The notes beneath the pieces are model-generated. The model saw only the letters and a program-made list of their open reading frames with translations. It ran no database searches and had not been told where the DNA came from. Of a stretch of DNA of 64,000 nt, positions 15,864-24,799 are shown piece after piece. Origin of the DNA: Micromonospora zingiberis (GTDB lineage: Bacteria > Actinomycetota > Actinomycetes > Mycobacteriales > Micromonosporaceae); contig NZ_SJJR01000010.1 of assembly GCF_004331455.1 (NCBI RefSeq), forward strand, positions 186,001 to 250,000. The letters are read 5' to 3'. A program made the position numbers and the translations under genes. The stretch's first letter is position 1. Each line of letters starts with the position of its first letter.

Positions 15864-17306
15864 TTGCGAGACCAGGAGACCTACGTTCCCAACGACGAAC
15901 CAGACACCACCACCGGTGAGTACGAACTCTCCGAGCGGCAGGCGTTGCGACGGGTCCCCGGCCTCTCCACCGAGCTGACCGACGTCACCGAGGTCGAATA
16001 CCGCCAGCTGCGACTGGAGCGGGTGGTCCTGGTCGGTGTCTGGACCGAGGGCACCCAGGCCGACGCGGAGAACTCCCTCACCGAGCTGGCCGCGCTGGCC
16101 GAAACCGCCGGCTCACAGGTGCTCGAAGGGCTCATCCAGCGGCGTACCCGGCCCGACCCGGCCACCTACATCGGTCGCGGCAAGGTCGACGACCTCGGCT
16201 CGGTGGTGCTCGCCGCCGGCGCCGACACGGTGATCTGCGACGGTGAACTCTCCCCGTCCCAGCTGCGCAACCTGGAACAGCGCACCAAGGTCAAGGTGGT
16301 CGACCGCACCGCGCTGATCCTCGACATCTTCGCCCAGCACGCCAAGAGCAAGGAGGGCCGCGCGCAGGTCGAGCTGGCCCAACTGCAATACCTGCTGCCC
16401 CGGCTGCGCGGTTGGGGCGAGACGCTGTCCCGGCAGACCGGTGGTTCCGGTCGCGGTGGCGGCGCCGGTGGCGGCGTGGGCGTGCGTGGCCCGGGTGAAA
16501 CCAAGCTGGAGACCGACCGGCGGCGGATCCGCCACCGGATCGCCCGGCTGCGCCGGGAAATCAAGGCCATGAGCACCGTACGCGAGACGAAACGGTCCCG
16601 TCGGACCCGTAACGCCGTCCCCGCGGTGGCCATCGCCGGCTACACCAACGCCGGCAAGTCGAGCCTGCTCAACCGGCTCACCGGAGCGGGCGTGCTGGTG
16701 GAGGACGCGCTGTTCGCCACGCTGGATCCGACCACCCGCCGGGCCACCGCCGCCGACGGCCGGGTTTACACCCTCTCCGACACCGTCGGCTTCGTCCGGC
16801 ACCTGCCGCACCAGATCGTCGAGGCGTTCCGTTCGACGCTGGAGGAGGTCGCCGAGGCGGACCTGGTGGTGCACGTGGTCGACGGCACCCACCCGGACCC
16901 GCAGGAGCAGGTGCGAGCCGTACGCGAGGTGCTGGCCGAGGTCGGCGCCGACCGGCTGCCCGAGCTGCTGGTGGTCAACAAGACCGACGCGGCCGACGAG
17001 GAAACCCTGCTGCACCTCAAGCGGATCTGGCCGGAGGCGGTGTTCGTCTCCGCGCACAGCGGCCTCGGCATCGAGGACCTGCGCGCCACCATCGAGCAGC
17101 GACTGCCCCGCCCGGCGGTCGAGGTGCGGGTGGTGCTGCCCTACGACCGGGGTGACCTGGTGGCCCGCGTGCACCGGCAGGGCGAGGTGCTCAGCACCGC
17201 CCACCTGCCCGAGGGGACGATGCTGCACGTAAGGGTCAACGAGGCACTTGCCGGCGAGTTGTTCGCGTACCGCGACACGGCGGAGCCGGTCCATACCGCC
17301 CGGTAA
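15864..17306 (+). CDS. hflX: Ribosome-associated GTPase HflX
   Basis: A 480-aa GTPase that binds the 50S subunit and can split stalled 70S ribosomes. The N-terminal HflX domain (about 50-225) contains TYIGRGKVDDL, then a Gly-rich loop (GGSGRGGGAGGGVGVRGPGETKLE), then the G domain with G1 GYTNAGKSSL, G3 DTVGF and G4 NKTD. The TTG start has AGGAGA 5 bases upstream, and a consensus promoter is close. Gene position between dapF and lexA matches mycobacteria. Confidence 0.94.
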   Translation: MRDQETYVPNDEPDTTTGEYELSERQALRRVPGLSTELTDVTEVEYRQLRLERVVLVGVWTEGTQADAENSLTELAALAETAGSQVLEGLIQRRTRPDPATYIGRGKVDDLGSVVLAAGADTVICDGELSPSQLRNLEQRTKVKVVDRTALILDIFAQHAKSKEGRAQVELAQLQYLLPRLRGWGETLSRQTGGSGRGGGAGGGVGVRGPGETKLETDRRRIRHRIARLRREIKAMSTVRETKRSRRTRNAVPAVAIAGYTNAGKSSLLNRLTGAGVLVEDALFATLDPTTRRATAADGRVYTLSDTVGFVRHLPHQIVEAFRSTLEEVAEADLVVHVVDGTHPDPQEQVRAVREVLAEVGADRLPELLVVNKTDAADEETLLHLKRIWPEAVFVSAHSGLGIEDLRATIEQRLPRPAVEVRVVLPYDRGDLVARVHRQGEVLSTAHLPEGTMLHVRVNEALAGELFAYRDTAEPVHTAR

Positions 17307-17357
17307 CGCTCATGCGGCGTCACCCGACGGAAACTTCGGGCATGCGACACTTCTTTC

Positions 17358-19136
17358 ATGCTCCGCACTGTTTCCTCGGTCACGGTTGCGCTCGGCCTGC
17401 TCGGGGCCACCGTGGCATTCACGGGTGCCGCGGTGGCGGCCCCTTCGCCCGCCTCCGCGGCGGGTCCCGTTGCGCTCTCCGGCCAGTCGGCAGCGGCGTC
17501 GGGGCCCGGGTCGGCGGTGGCGCTGGGGCCTGTGTCGGCGGGGCTCGGGTCGGCGCTGGCGAAGGCGGGCAAGAAGCAGTGCACGGTCACCGATTCCCGG
17601 CTGCGCGAGTTGTCCGGTCTGGTGGTCACCCGCGACGGCTACATCGTGATCAACGACAGCACCGATCAGGACTCCCGTAAGCGGGTCTTCTATCTCGACA
17701 AGGACTGCCAGGTCACCCGCGACATCCCGTACTCCGGCGCGGGGCCGTTCGACACCGAGGATCTCGCCCTCTCGCCGGACCGCAAGACGCTGTGGATCGC
17801 CGACACCGGTGACAACGTCACCAGCCGGCAGCGCCGTGAGCGGGTGGCGGTCTGGAGCATGCCGGTCAACGCCAGCAAGCAGCCGGTGCTGCACCGGCTG
17901 TCGTACCCGGACGGCAAGCCGCGCGACGCCGAGGCGTTGCTGATCGGCGACGACAACCTGCCTTTGATCATTACCAAGGTGACCGCCGGCAAGGCCGAGA
18001 TCTTCACCCCTGACGGGCCGTTGAAGACCGGCGCCACCGAGCCGGTGCCGATGAAGAAGCTCGGCGATGTCGAGTTGCCGAAGACGGACACCGAGAACCC
18101 GCTGAGCACCTTCGGCCGCGTCGCGATCACCGGCGCTGCCCGGTCCCCGGACGGCAACCGGGTGGTGCTGCGCACCTACGCCGACGCCTTCGAGTACGAC
18201 GTGCAGAACGGTGACATCGTGGGCGCCCTGACCACCGGCACGCCCCGGGTCACCGCGCTGGCCGACCCGTTCGGCGAGGCGATCGCGTACTCCACCGACG
18301 GGAAGACGTTCCTGACCGTCTCGGACGCCGGTCACCTGGACGACGAGGATCCGGTCGACATCCTCAGCTACACCCCGTCCACGGAGGGGCCGAAGAACCT
18401 GGCCGAAGATCCGGACGCGGCCAAGAAGTCGGCCGGCCAGTCGTTCCTCGACGGGTTGACCCTCAACGACATCACCTACCTGATCGCTTCCGTTGGCGTA
18501 CTCGGCGCGTTGCTGGTCGGCGCGGGCATCTTCGGCATCCTGCGCGCCCGCAAACGGCCGACGCCGGCCGGCAAGAACGGCGACGACGGCCCGCGCTCGG
18601 CCCGCAAGGACGACGAAGCCGACCCGGCGACGGACCGGGCGCGTGGCGGCGTGTACGGCGGCGGTGGCGCCTCCGGCGGCGTCTACGGCGGTTCGCCGAA
18701 CGGTGAACGCCCCGGCGGGGCCCGATCCGGGCCGGTCTACGGGGCTCGCCCGGCGAACGGCGGCGGGGGTGGCCGCCCGGCCGGTGGTGGTGTCTACGGT
18801 GGCGGAGGCCGCTCCGGTGAGGCTGCACCGGGCTACGGCGGCCGGTCTGGCGCCGGCCGGCCGGCCGGTGGTGGTGGCGGTGGTGGTGTCTACGGCGGTG
18901 GGGGCCGGGCCGGTGGGCCGCCCGGCGGCGGTCGTGCCGAGCCGCCCCGCAGTGGAGGCCGCGCGGAGCCGCCGCGGCGTGGCGGTGGACCGGCCGAGCC
19001 GCCTCGGCGGGGTGGTGGTGGTCCGGCGGAGTCCGACTACCGGGGGCGCCGTTCGGGCCGGTACCGGGAGGACGCACCGGAGCCGTACGGTCAGCCGCCC
19101 GGCGGCAACTATGGCTACCGGGGTGACCGGTACTGA
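17358..19136 (+). CDS. Exported, membrane-anchored beta-propeller-like protein with Gly-rich tail
   Basis: A 592-aa protein. A Sec signal peptide (residues 1-34) is followed by a hydrophilic extracellular region (about 70-370) with repeats such as DLALSPDRKTLWIADTGDN and GAARSPDGNRVVLRTYAD, resembling a beta-propeller. Next are one membrane helix (about 375-397; YLIASVGVLGALLVGAGIFGI), a basic stop-transfer RARKRP, and a roughly 190-residue cytoplasmic tail of low complexity rich in Gly, Arg and Pro with recurring GGVYGG units and RAEPPR(S/R)GG units. No catalytic motif is recognised. The tail could be a phase-separating or scaffold segment (inference). Confidence 0.75.
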   Translation: MLRTVSSVTVALGLLGATVAFTGAAVAAPSPASAAGPVALSGQSAAASGPGSAVALGPVSAGLGSALAKAGKKQCTVTDSRLRELSGLVVTRDGYIVINDSTDQDSRKRVFYLDKDCQVTRDIPYSGAGPFDTEDLALSPDRKTLWIADTGDNVTSRQRRERVAVWSMPVNASKQPVLHRLSYPDGKPRDAEALLIGDDNLPLIITKVTAGKAEIFTPDGPLKTGATEPVPMKKLGDVELPKTDTENPLSTFGRVAITGAARSPDGNRVVLRTYADAFEYDVQNGDIVGALTTGTPRVTALADPFGEAIAYSTDGKTFLTVSDAGHLDDEDPVDILSYTPSTEGPKNLAEDPDAAKKSAGQSFLDGLTLNDITYLIASVGVLGALLVGAGIFGILRARKRPTPAGKNGDDGPRSARKDDEADPATDRARGGVYGGGGASGGVYGGSPNGERPGGARSGPVYGARPANGGGGGRPAGGGVYGGGGRSGEAAPGYGGRSGAGRPAGGGGGGGVYGGGGRAGGPPGGGRAEPPRSGGRAEPPRRGGGPAEPPRRGGGGPAESDYRGRRSGRYREDAPEPYGQPPGGNYGYRGDRY

Positions 19137-19167
19137 CCTGGTGGCCAGCACCGGTCGGTGCGCCGGC

Positions 19168-19950
19168 TCAGATCCGGCGTAGCACCGCGACGACCCGACC
19201 CATGATGGTCGCGTCGTCGCCGGGGATCGGGTCGAATGCCGGATTCTGCGGCATCAGCCAGACGTGGCCGTCGCGCCGCCGGTAGGTCTTCACCGTCGCC
19301 TCGCCGTCGAGCATGGCGGCGACGATCTCTCCGGAGTCGGCGGTCGGCTGTTGCCGGACCACCACCCAGTCGCCGTCGCAGATCGCCGCGTCGAGCATCG
19401 AGTCGCCCTTGACCTGGAGCATGAAGACCTCGCCTTCGCCGACCAGCTCGCGGGGCAGTGGGAAGACGTCCTCCATCGACTGCTCGGCGAGGATCGGCCC
19501 ACCGGCGGCGATGCGACCGAGCATCGGCACGTACGCCGGGGTGGGGCGCTGTGAGCGGCTCAGTTCGTCGTCGACGTCGCTGGGGGAGCGGACGTCGACC
19601 GCCCGGGGCCGGTTCGGGTCCCGCCGCAGGAAGCCCTTCTTCTCCAACTCCTTGAGCTGGTAGGCGACGCTGGACGGGGAGACCAGTCCGACGGCCTCGC
19701 CGATCTCGCGCACGCTCGGCGGGTAGCCGTGCCGCTCCACCCAGGTCCGGATGAACTCCAGGATGCGCCGCTGCCGGGCGGTGAGGTCGGCGGTCGCCGG
19801 GTCCGGATAGGCGTTGGTCACCGGGGTCACCGGACGCACGGCGGGCTGGCCGGCCCGGGCGCGGGTGACGCTGCGGCGTCGGGTGGGCGGCGGCCCCGCC
19901 TCGCTGCTCTGCTGCGGGCTGTGTGGCCGGTTGGCCCGGTCCTGGGTCAC
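19168..19950 (-). CDS. lexA: LexA SOS repressor
   Basis: A 260-aa repressor-protease. A disordered N-terminal stretch of about 50 residues precedes the winged helix (LTARQRRILEFIRTWVERHGYPPSVREIGEAVGL), the AAGG cleavage site, and the S24 peptidase domain with Ser (GDSMLDAAI) and Lys (GEATVKTYRR). The DNA-damage signal through RecA triggers self-cleavage. GTG was chosen as start because GGGAGGA lies 6 bases upstream and the protein then has typical length. A perfect SOS box upstream indicates autoregulation. Confidence 0.93.
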   Translation of the reverse strand: MTQDRANRPHSPQQSSEAGPPPTRRRSVTRARAGQPAVRPVTPVTNAYPDPATADLTARQRRILEFIRTWVERHGYPPSVREIGEAVGLVSPSSVAYQLKELEKKGFLRRDPNRPRAVDVRSPSDVDDELSRSQRPTPAYVPMLGRIAAGGPILAEQSMEDVFPLPRELVGEGEVFMLQVKGDSMLDAAICDGDWVVVRQQPTADSGEIVAAMLDGEATVKTYRRRDGHVWLMPQNPAFDPIPGDDATIMGRVVAVLRRI

Positions 19951-20161
19951 GTCCGTCCTCCCTGGTCGGCGCTTTAGTGCCTTGGCGGCTCGTGGTGCAT
20001 GCGGTGGTCTGCCGGACAGCAGGTCGACCATGGTCACCTCCGGCTGTTCACGACCGTATAGGTGAGATCGGCCATTTTCAAACATCTGTACGACGTTCTC
20101 CGCGTGTCGACACGCAAAACGGTGACACTCGTACGCCTGTTCTGGTAAATGGTACGTCGGG

Positions 20162-20177
20162 TCGAACGAATGTTCGA
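20162..20177. promoter_or_regulatory. LexA (SOS) box
   Basis: TCGAAC-gaat-GTTCGA is a perfect match to the actinobacterial SOS-box palindrome. It lies about 210 bases upstream of the lexA GTG, consistent with autorepression and a long leader. Confidence 0.9.
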
Positions 20178-20343
20178 TCAGGCGTGGTTCTTCCGAGATC
20201 GGATCCGCTCGGGTGGTAACCGGCGTCGGCGGTCCGCGTTGGGCTCTCGGGTTGCGTCGGAGTCGGGATGCGGCTGGGCTGTCAGGTGACGCGCCGGACA
20301 CGCCGGCCAACTTGACCTCGGATCGCCAGCGGCATACGGTCAA

Positions 20344-20359
20344 CCCCTAGATGTAGTAG
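20344..20359. promoter_or_regulatory. NrdR-like box
   Basis: The core CTAGATGTAGT resembles the actinomycete NrdR box (CTAGATATAGT orientation, 10 of 11 by recall). A weaker candidate partner lies about 31 bases downstream. It would place the nrdR-nrdJ operon under NrdR autocontrol. Confidence 0.5.
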
Positions 20360-20515
20360 TCACACGGGCGTAAGTCGCCTACAGGTTGGGTTCGACTACC
20401 GACCGCACTCCCGTACCGTCAGGTCGGCGGCCATCTTCGGAGATGGCTCCGCCGGGCTGAAGCGTGCCCGGAGGCGGCCGGAGGCGTACCAGTGGTCGAT
20501 CGAGGAGGTCGGGCG

Positions 20516-21016
20516 ATGCGGTGTCCGTACTGCCGGCACGCCGACTCCCGGGTGGTCGACTCGCGGGAGGCCGACGACGGCCAGCTGATCCGTCGGCGGC
20601 GCTCCTGCCCGGAGTGCGGCAAGCGGTTCACCACCGTCGAGGAGGCGGTGCTCGCGGTCGTCAAGCGCAGCGGGGTGACCGAGCCGTTCAGCCGTACGAA
20701 GATCATCGGCGGGGTGCGCAAGGCGTGCCAGGGCCGGCCGGTCGACGAGGACTCGATCGCGCTGCTGGCGCAGCGGGTCGAGGAGACCATCCGGGCCAAG
20801 GGGGCCGCCGAGATCCCCAGCCACGAGGTGGGGTTGGCCATCCTGGGTCCCCTGCGGGACCTGGACGAGGTCGCCTACCTGCGGTTCGCCAGCGTGTACC
20901 GATCGTTCGACTCGCTCGCTGACTTCGAGCAGGAGATCGAGATGCTGCGGGCCGCCGCACGCGCCCGGGCGGGCGCCGGGGCCGAGGCGGCCAGCGCCGC
21001 CGGCTCCGCACAGTGA
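20516..21016 (+). CDS. nrdR: Transcriptional repressor NrdR
   Basis: A 166-aa repressor of ribonucleotide reductase genes. The N-terminal zinc ribbon (MRCPYCRHADSRVVDSR ... CPECGKRF) binds DNA, and the ATP-cone (about 46-136; LAVVKRSGVTEPFSRTKI) senses ATP/dATP. A strong GAGGAGG lies 7 bases before the ATG. The last 20 residues are an Ala/Arg-rich extension. nrdJ follows after 62 bases, so repressor and target form one unit. Confidence 0.95.
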   Translation: MRCPYCRHADSRVVDSREADDGQLIRRRRSCPECGKRFTTVEEAVLAVVKRSGVTEPFSRTKIIGGVRKACQGRPVDEDSIALLAQRVEETIRAKGAAEIPSHEVGLAILGPLRDLDEVAYLRFASVYRSFDSLADFEQEIEMLRAAARARAGAGAEAASAAGSAQ

Positions 21017-21078
21017 ACTTTCTTCAGTGGTAGTGACAGTCGGATCGCGCGGGCCGCGCGGACGAGGGGGCGGATGAG

Positions 21079-23961
21079 ATGCCGGGGGATGGCGTGACAA
21101 CGAGCAGGGCACGGAGCAAGGCGGGCGCGGGCCTGAAGGTCGAGCGGGTCTGGACGACCGAGGGTGTCCACCCCTACGACGAGGTCGCCTGGGAGCGGCG
21201 CGACGTCGTGATGACCAACTGGCGGGACGGCTCGATCAACTTCGAGCAGCGCGGGGTGGAGTTCCCGCAGAGCTGGAGCGTCAACGCGGCCAACATCGTG
21301 ACCACCAAGTACTTCCGGGGCGCGGTGGGCACCCCGGAACGGGAGTGGTCGCTCAAGCAGCTGATCGACCGGGTGGTCACCACCTACCGCACCGCCGGTG
21401 AGGAGTACGGCTACTTCGCGAGCCCGGCCGACGCCGAGGTCTTCGCCCACGAGCTGACCTGGATGCTGCTGCACCAGGTGTTCAGCTTCAACTCGCCGGT
21501 CTGGTTCAACGTCGGTACGCCGTCGCCCCAGCAGGTCAGCGCGTGTTTCATCCTCGCCGTCGACGACTCGATGGACTCCATCCTCGACTGGTACAAGGAG
21601 GAGGGGCTGATCTTCAAGGGCGGCTCCGGCTCCGGGGTGAACCTGTCCCGCATCCGTTCCTCCCGGGAACTGCTCTCCTCCGGCGGCAACGCCTCCGGTC
21701 CGGTCAGCTTCATGCGCGGCGCCGACGCCAGCGCCGGCACCATCAAGTCCGGCGGTGCCACCCGACGCGCGGCGAAGATGGTCATCCTCGACGTCGACCA
21801 CCCGGACATCCAGGAGTTCGTGGTCACCAAGGCGCGCGAGGAGGACAAGATCCGCGCGCTGCGTGACGCCGGGTTCGACATGGACCTGGGCGGCGCCGAC
21901 ATCGTCAGCGTGCAATACCAGAACGCCAACAACTCGGTGCGGGTCTCCGACGAGTTCATGACCGCCGTGGAGAGCGGTGGCGGCTTCGACCTGCGCGGCC
22001 GGCTCGACGGGCAGACCATCGAGACCATCGACGCCAAGGGGCTGTTCCGCACCATCGCCCAGGCCGCCTGGGAGTGCGCCGACCCCGGCCTGCAGTACGA
22101 CGACACCATCAACGACTGGCACACCTGCCCGGAGACCGGCCGGATCACCGCGTCGAACCCGTGCTCGGAGTACCTGCACCTGGACAACTCCTCGTGCAAC
22201 CTGGCCTCGCTGAACCTGATGAAGTTCCTCCGCGCCGACGGCGGCTTCGAGGTGGAGAAGTTCGTCAAGTCGGTCGAGTTGGTCATCACCGCGATGGACA
22301 TCTCGATCTGCTTCGCCGACTTCCCGACGGAGAAGATCGGCGAGACCACCCGGGCGTACCGGCAGCTCGGCATCGGCTACGCCAACCTCGGCGCCCTGCT
22401 GATGGCCTCCGGCCTGCCGTACGACTCGGAACAGGGGCGTTCCCTCGCGGCGGCGATCACCTCGCTGATGAACGGCACCGCGTACCGTCGCTCGGCCGAG
22501 CTGGCCGGCATCGTCGGCGCGTACGACGGCTACGCCCGTAACGCCGAGCCGCACAAGCGGGTCATGCGCAAGCACGCCGCCGCCAACGACGAGATCAAGC
22601 CGACCGGCACGGTGGCCACCGCCGTGGTCCGCGAGGCCACCAAGCAGTGGACCCAGGGCAACAAGATCGGTGACAAGTTCGGCTGGCGCAACTCGCAGGC
22701 CAGCGTGCTCGCCCCGACTGGCACCATCGGCCTGATGATGGACTGCGACACCACCGGCGTGGAGCCGGACCTGGCGCTGGTCAAGTTCAAGAAGCTGGTC
22801 GGCGGCGGCTCGATGCAGATCGTCAACCAGACCGTGCCGCGCGCCCTGCGCAGCCTCGGCTACCCCGAGGAGCAGGTCGAGGCGATCGTCGAGCACATCG
22901 CCGACCACGGCCACGTGGTGGACGCCCCCGGCCTCAAGCCGGAGCACTACCCGGTCTTCGACTGCGCCATGGGCGAGCGCTCCATCGCGCCGATGGGCCA
23001 CGTCCGGATGATGGCGGCGGTCCAGCCGTTCATCTCCGGCGCCATCTCCAAGACGGTCAACATGCCGGAGCAGGCGACCGTCGAGGACGTCGAGAAGATC
23101 TACTTCGAGGGCTGGAAGCTCGGCCTGAAGGCGCTGGCGATCTACCGGGACAACTGCAAGGTCGGCCAGCCGCTGTCGGTGGCGAAGCCCAACAAGGCCG
23201 TCGAGCCGGCCCCGGTCACGACCGAGGTCGAGAAGGTCGTGGAGAAGGTCGTCGAGTACCGCCCGGTGCGCAAGCGGCTGCCGAAGAAGCGCCCCTCGGA
23301 GACCATCTCCTTCTCCGTCGGCGGCGCCGAGGGCTACCTCACCGCCTCGTCCTACCCGGACGACGGCCTCGGCGAGGTCTTCCTCAAGATGTCGAAGCAG
23401 GGCTCCACCCTGGCCGGGGTGATGGACGCCTTTTCGGTGGCCATCTCCATCGGCCTGCAGTACGGCGTCCCGCTGGAGACGTACGTCAGCAAGTTCACCA
23501 ACATGCGCTTCGAGCCGGCCGGCATGACCGACGACCCGGACGTGCGGATGGCCGCCTCGGTGATGGACTACATCTTCCGTCGCCTGGCGCTGGACTTCCT
23601 GCCGTACGAGCGCCGCGCCGAACTGGGCATCTTCACCGCCAAGGAGCGGGCCGCCCAGCTGGCCGCCGAGGCCGAGGCCGAGGCCAACGGCACCGACCTG
23701 ACCGCGATGGCCGCCTCCGCCCCGCTGGAGACCCGGCCGGAGGAGCCGAAGGCCGGCCCGATCGCCCAGCCGGCCCAGGAATTGGCCGAGGTTGCCGCCG
23801 TCAAGCCGGCACCGTCGGTCGGTTCCAGCACCGAACTGCTGGAGGCCGTGATCGGTAAGGCCGCCGACGCACCGCTCTGCTTCACCTGCGGTACGAAGAT
23901 GCGCCCGGCCGGCAGCTGCTACGTCTGCGAGGGCTGCGGCTCCACCAGCGGCTGCAGCTGA
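21079..23961 (+). CDS. nrdJ: Adenosylcobalamin-dependent (class II) ribonucleotide reductase
   Basis: A 960-aa enzyme reducing ribonucleotides using a B12-generated thiyl radical. The barrel contains SPVWFNVGT, SGSGVNLSRIRSS, the NPCSEYLHLDNSSCNLASLNL active-site loop (Asn-Cys-Glu) and LAPTGTIGLMMDCDTTGVEP. The C-terminus ends in a zinc ribbon (CFTCGTKMRPAGSCYVCEGCG) followed by SGCS, the mobile redox tail. A linker rich in Glu/Ala/Pro precedes it. Vitamin B12 dependence makes dNTP synthesis oxygen-independent. Co-transcribed with nrdR and followed by a long terminator hairpin. Confidence 0.96.
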   Translation: MPGDGVTTSRARSKAGAGLKVERVWTTEGVHPYDEVAWERRDVVMTNWRDGSINFEQRGVEFPQSWSVNAANIVTTKYFRGAVGTPEREWSLKQLIDRVVTTYRTAGEEYGYFASPADAEVFAHELTWMLLHQVFSFNSPVWFNVGTPSPQQVSACFILAVDDSMDSILDWYKEEGLIFKGGSGSGVNLSRIRSSRELLSSGGNASGPVSFMRGADASAGTIKSGGATRRAAKMVILDVDHPDIQEFVVTKAREEDKIRALRDAGFDMDLGGADIVSVQYQNANNSVRVSDEFMTAVESGGGFDLRGRLDGQTIETIDAKGLFRTIAQAAWECADPGLQYDDTINDWHTCPETGRITASNPCSEYLHLDNSSCNLASLNLMKFLRADGGFEVEKFVKSVELVITAMDISICFADFPTEKIGETTRAYRQLGIGYANLGALLMASGLPYDSEQGRSLAAAITSLMNGTAYRRSAELAGIVGAYDGYARNAEPHKRVMRKHAAANDEIKPTGTVATAVVREATKQWTQGNKIGDKFGWRNSQASVLAPTGTIGLMMDCDTTGVEPDLALVKFKKLVGGGSMQIVNQTVPRALRSLGYPEEQVEAIVEHIADHGHVVDAPGLKPEHYPVFDCAMGERSIAPMGHVRMMAAVQPFISGAISKTVNMPEQATVEDVEKIYFEGWKLGLKALAIYRDNCKVGQPLSVAKPNKAVEPAPVTTEVEKVVEKVVEYRPVRKRLPKKRPSETISFSVGGAEGYLTASSYPDDGLGEVFLKMSKQGSTLAGVMDAFSVAISIGLQYGVPLETYVSKFTNMRFEPAGMTDDPDVRMAASVMDYIFRRLALDFLPYERRAELGIFTAKERAAQLAAEAEAEANGTDLTAMAASAPLETRPEEPKAGPIAQPAQELAEVAAVKPAPSVGSSTELLEAVIGKAADAPLCFTCGTKMRPAGSCYVCEGCGSTSGCS

Positions 23962-23964
23962 CCC

Positions 23965-24018
23965 GAGTGACGCGAGCGGCCCCGGGCGGATCACCGCCCG
24001 GGGCCGCTCGCGTCACTC
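23965..24018 (+). terminator. Terminator hairpin after nrdJ
   Basis: A perfect 25-bp stem with loop atca starts 3 bases after the nrdJ stop codon. There is no U-tract, as is usual in high-GC actinobacteria. Confidence 0.85.
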
Positions 24019-24022
24019 CCTG

Positions 24023-24070
24023 GATCTTGGTACGAAACTGCCCCTCCAGGGGCGCATCCGTACCAAGATT
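24023..24070. repeat. Palindromic intergenic element, family A (copy 2)
   Basis: Arms gatcttggtacg (24023-24034) and cgtaccaagatt (24059-24070) match in 11 of 12 positions and enclose a smaller gcccctccaggggc hairpin. The left half repeats the copy at 14131. It lies between convergent nrdJ and HIT genes, directly after the nrdJ terminator. Confidence 0.8.
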
Positions 24071-24077
24071 GCTGGGG

Positions 24078-24524
24078 CTAGGGGCTCGTGAGGTGCGTGG
24101 TTAGCCGGGCGGCTAGGGCGTCCAGGTGGGACTTGGGGATGCGGGCGTCGGGAGTGGCGTTGAGGTAGGCGAAGGCGAGCGGGCCCCGGTGGTCGCGGGG
24201 AATGTCGGCCATCCGGGGCACGACGTGAAAGTGGACGTGCGCGAAGCCGTCCTGCTCGGCGTACTGCATGACATAGGTTTTCGCGCAGCCCGTCACGGCG
24301 GTCAGGGCGCGAGACAGCCGGACCTGCCAGATGCCGAGGCTGGCAGCCTCGTCGTCGGTCAACTCGGCGATCGACGTGACGTGCCTTCGCGGCACCAACA
24401 CCAGCCAGCCCAGCAGTCGGCTGTCGAACGCGTGCGTCACCCGCCACCACTGGTCGAACCCAATCCGTTCCCAAGGCGGCAACGACGCGAACCGCTCCTC
24501 TCGACGGCACACGTAACACTCCAC
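24078..24524 (-). CDS. HIT family nucleotide-binding protein
   Basis: A 148-aa protein of the histidine-triad hydrolase/transferase superfamily. The HVHFHVVPR triad is at about residues 96-104, with an N-terminal CYVC pair likely binding zinc and LVLVPRRHV in the fold core. Members hydrolyse nucleoside phosphoramidates or dinucleotides; the substrate here cannot be told. It starts with GTG (VECYVCRREE). An isolated transcription unit. Confidence 0.85.
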   Translation of the reverse strand: MECYVCRREERFASLPPWERIGFDQWWRVTHAFDSRLLGWLVLVPRRHVTSIAELTDDEAASLGIWQVRLSRALTAVTGCAKTYVMQYAEQDGFAHVHFHVVPRMADIPRDHRGPLAFAYLNATPDARIPKSHLDALAARLTTHLTSP

Positions 24525-24589
24525 TCACATACCGTAGCCCCGCCACCTGCCGATCCCGCAGCGCCGTCACCCCCCATAACCAACGCCCC

Positions 24590-24686
24590 GCCCCAGCAAC
24601 AACCCCTGCCCCGCCCCTCACCCCGCCCCTCGCCCCGCCCCTCACCCCGCCCCCCGCCCCGCCCCTCGCCCCGCCCCTCACCCCGC
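24590..24686. repeat. C-rich simple repeat
   Basis: About 100 bases of degenerate ccccgcccctc(a/g) units, nearly devoid of G-runs on the plus strand. The minus strand is therefore a run of GGGG tracts capable of G-quadruplex formation. No gene lies in it. It forms the upstream region of the HIT gene. Confidence 0.85.
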
Positions 24687-24755
24687 CGATCTTGCACTTT
24701 CTGCCTCGACAAAAGCCGTACAAGGGGCGTCTTGGCGACCGAAAGTGCAAGATCG
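24687..24755. repeat. Palindromic intergenic element, family C
   Basis: Perfect 15-bp arms (cgatcttgcactttc at 24687-24701 and its complement at 24741-24755) around a 39-base interior. Its GATCTTG arm start recalls the family A elements. It lies downstream of the ECF sigma gene (minus strand), so it may terminate that transcript. Confidence 0.8.
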
Positions 24756-24799
24756 ACGTGGTGAGGGGGGCGACGTGGTGAGGGTGGGGTGGGGGAGGG

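Larger units (their letters stand above)
19951..20515. other. Divergent lexA-nrdR control region, no gene
   Basis: A 565-base gap carrying the SOS box at 20162-20177 on the lexA side and an NrdR-like box at 20344-20359 on the nrdR side. The region 20080-20200 is notably less GC-rich than the surroundings, as expected of promoters. The open frame extending lexA upstream through this gap has a poor composition and is not taken as coding. No riboswitch fold was recognised. Confidence 0.65.

Noticed and set aside
19951..20515. Possible cobalamin riboswitch before the B12-dependent reductase operon
   Set aside because: No B12-box-like conserved GCCACTG segment or multi-helix arrangement could be seen; NrdR-type control explains the region better.
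20875..23994. A 1039-codon open frame antisense to nrdJ
   Set aside because: It mirrors nrdJ codon by codon in high-GC DNA, has Val/Gly/Asp/His-rich composition and no domain, while nrdJ has full catalytic motifs.
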